Source: Actinomycetota bacterium (GTDB lineage Bacteria; Actinomycetota; Acidimicrobiia; Acidimicrobiales; Microtrichaceae). Taken from it: a DNA stretch of 8,348 nucleotides. The stretch lies in the NCBI GenBank assembly GCA_018268735.1, contig JAFDWA010000056.1, positions 1-8,348 of the forward strand, in the 5' to 3' direction. Position 1 is the stretch's first letter, and each line of letters opens with the position of its first letter. The position numbers and the translations under genes are program-made. The notes under the pieces were generated by a model. That model worked only from the letters and a program-made list of their open reading frames with translations. It searched no databases and was not told where the DNA came from. Positions 7,948 through 8,348 of the stretch are shown here, in pieces.

Positions 7948-8348
7948 ATGCCCGGCCGCCCTCCATCCTGTCGGCCCCCGGGCGTCCGTGCGCTCCTCGT
8001 CGTCGTGAGCGTCGTCGCCCTGGCAGCAACGGCATGCTCGTCGAACTCGCGGCGTGACGCTGCCGCACCTGGGGATGCATCGACGACATCGCCGCCGCCG
8101 GCCGCATCGACCGTCGATGCTGTCCTGGCCCTCCGACGGCCGATCGTCCTCGCACATGCCGGCGGTGACGACATCCACCCTCACGACACCCCGTTCGGCT
8201 TCGATCGCTCGGCCGCGATGGGCGTCGACGTGCTCGACATGGACGTGCAGATGTCACGGGACGGCGTCCTCGTGGTCCAGCACGACGACACCGTCGACCG
8301 CACGACGAACGGCACAGGGAAGGTCGCCTCCATGACCTACCGGGAGCT
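7948..8348 (+). CDS. Putative lipoprotein, glycerophosphodiester phosphodiesterase family (5' part)
   Basis: The frame from ATG 7948 runs off the right edge, giving 133 residues. It starts with a lipoprotein signal: basic residues, a hydrophobic stretch ALLVVVSVVALAATA, and Cys30 in a lipobox-like ATAC. A Ser/Thr/Pro/Ala-rich linker follows to about residue 55. The phosphodiesterase domain then begins: LAHAGGDD at 68-75, PHDT at 78-81, VDVLDMDVQMSRDG at 93-106, and VVQHDDTVDRTTNGTG at 109-124. This is the order of the GDPD TIM-barrel motifs, and both catalytic histidines (H70 and H112) are in place. The enzyme would act outside the membrane on glycerophosphodiesters. Compared with classical members, PENT reads PHDT and the E-x-D metal pair reads D97-M-D99, so substrate and activity are uncertain. 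It is divergent from pyrG, and its start looks leaderless. Confidence 0.8.
   Translation, partial: MPGRPPSCRPPGVRALLVVVSVVALAATACSSNSRRDAAAPGDASTTSPPPAASTVDAVLALRRPIVLAHAGGDDIHPHDTPFGFDRSAAMGVDVLDMDVQMSRDGVLVVQHDDTVDRTTNGTGKVASMTYRE

Overview
The window is high-GC DNA (strong G/C preference at third codon positions) with actinobacterial gene content. The order pyrG, Nudix ADP-ribose pyrophosphatase, xerD, and then scpA-scpB on the same strand is the one I know from Mycobacterium tuberculosis (Rv1699-Rv1701, then Rv1709-Rv1710). Two genes look leaderless, which is common in Actinobacteria. A non-mycobacterial lineage such as Acidimicrobiia is my guess, not something the sequence proves.

Layout, left to right. 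Bases 1-1235, minus strand: scpB (3' part off the left edge) and scpA, which overlap by 8 bases; they encode the two non-SMC subunits of the bacterial condensin. Bases 1236-1538: a divergent intergenic region holding a 24-bp near-perfect palindrome over the scpA ribosome binding site, three copies of a 60-bp tandem repeat whose ends are inverted, and a likely leaderless trpS promoter. Bases 1539-2522, plus strand: trpS, tryptophanyl-tRNA synthetase. Bases 2520-2555: a hairpin whose outer stem contains the stop codons of both convergent genes. Bases 2553-3572, minus strand: an unrecognised two-domain protein that seems to have lost its N-terminus. Bases about 3645-3709: a 13-bp perfect inverted repeat. 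Bases about 3720-3990: the frameshifted left end of an IS256-family element.

Bases 3999-7814, minus strand, form a tight four-gene operon, transcribed pyrG, Nudix hydrolase, xerD, HD-domain protein. Each junction is a 4-base NTGA stop/start overlap, and the downstream starts lack a clear Shine-Dalgarno sequence, which points to translational coupling. PyrG makes CTP, the Nudix enzyme probably clears ADP-ribose, XerD resolves chromosome dimers, and the HD protein is a putative metal-dependent phosphohydrolase. From 7948 to the right edge, divergent from pyrG, lies the 5' part of a lipoprotein of the glycerophosphodiester phosphodiesterase family, also with a leaderless-type start.

Most of the window is ordinary housekeeping sequence. 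The unexplained material is in 1236-1538 (structured repeats between scpA and trpS) and 3572-3998 (IS scar, truncated gene and inverted repeat). I see no convincing new multi-gene system.
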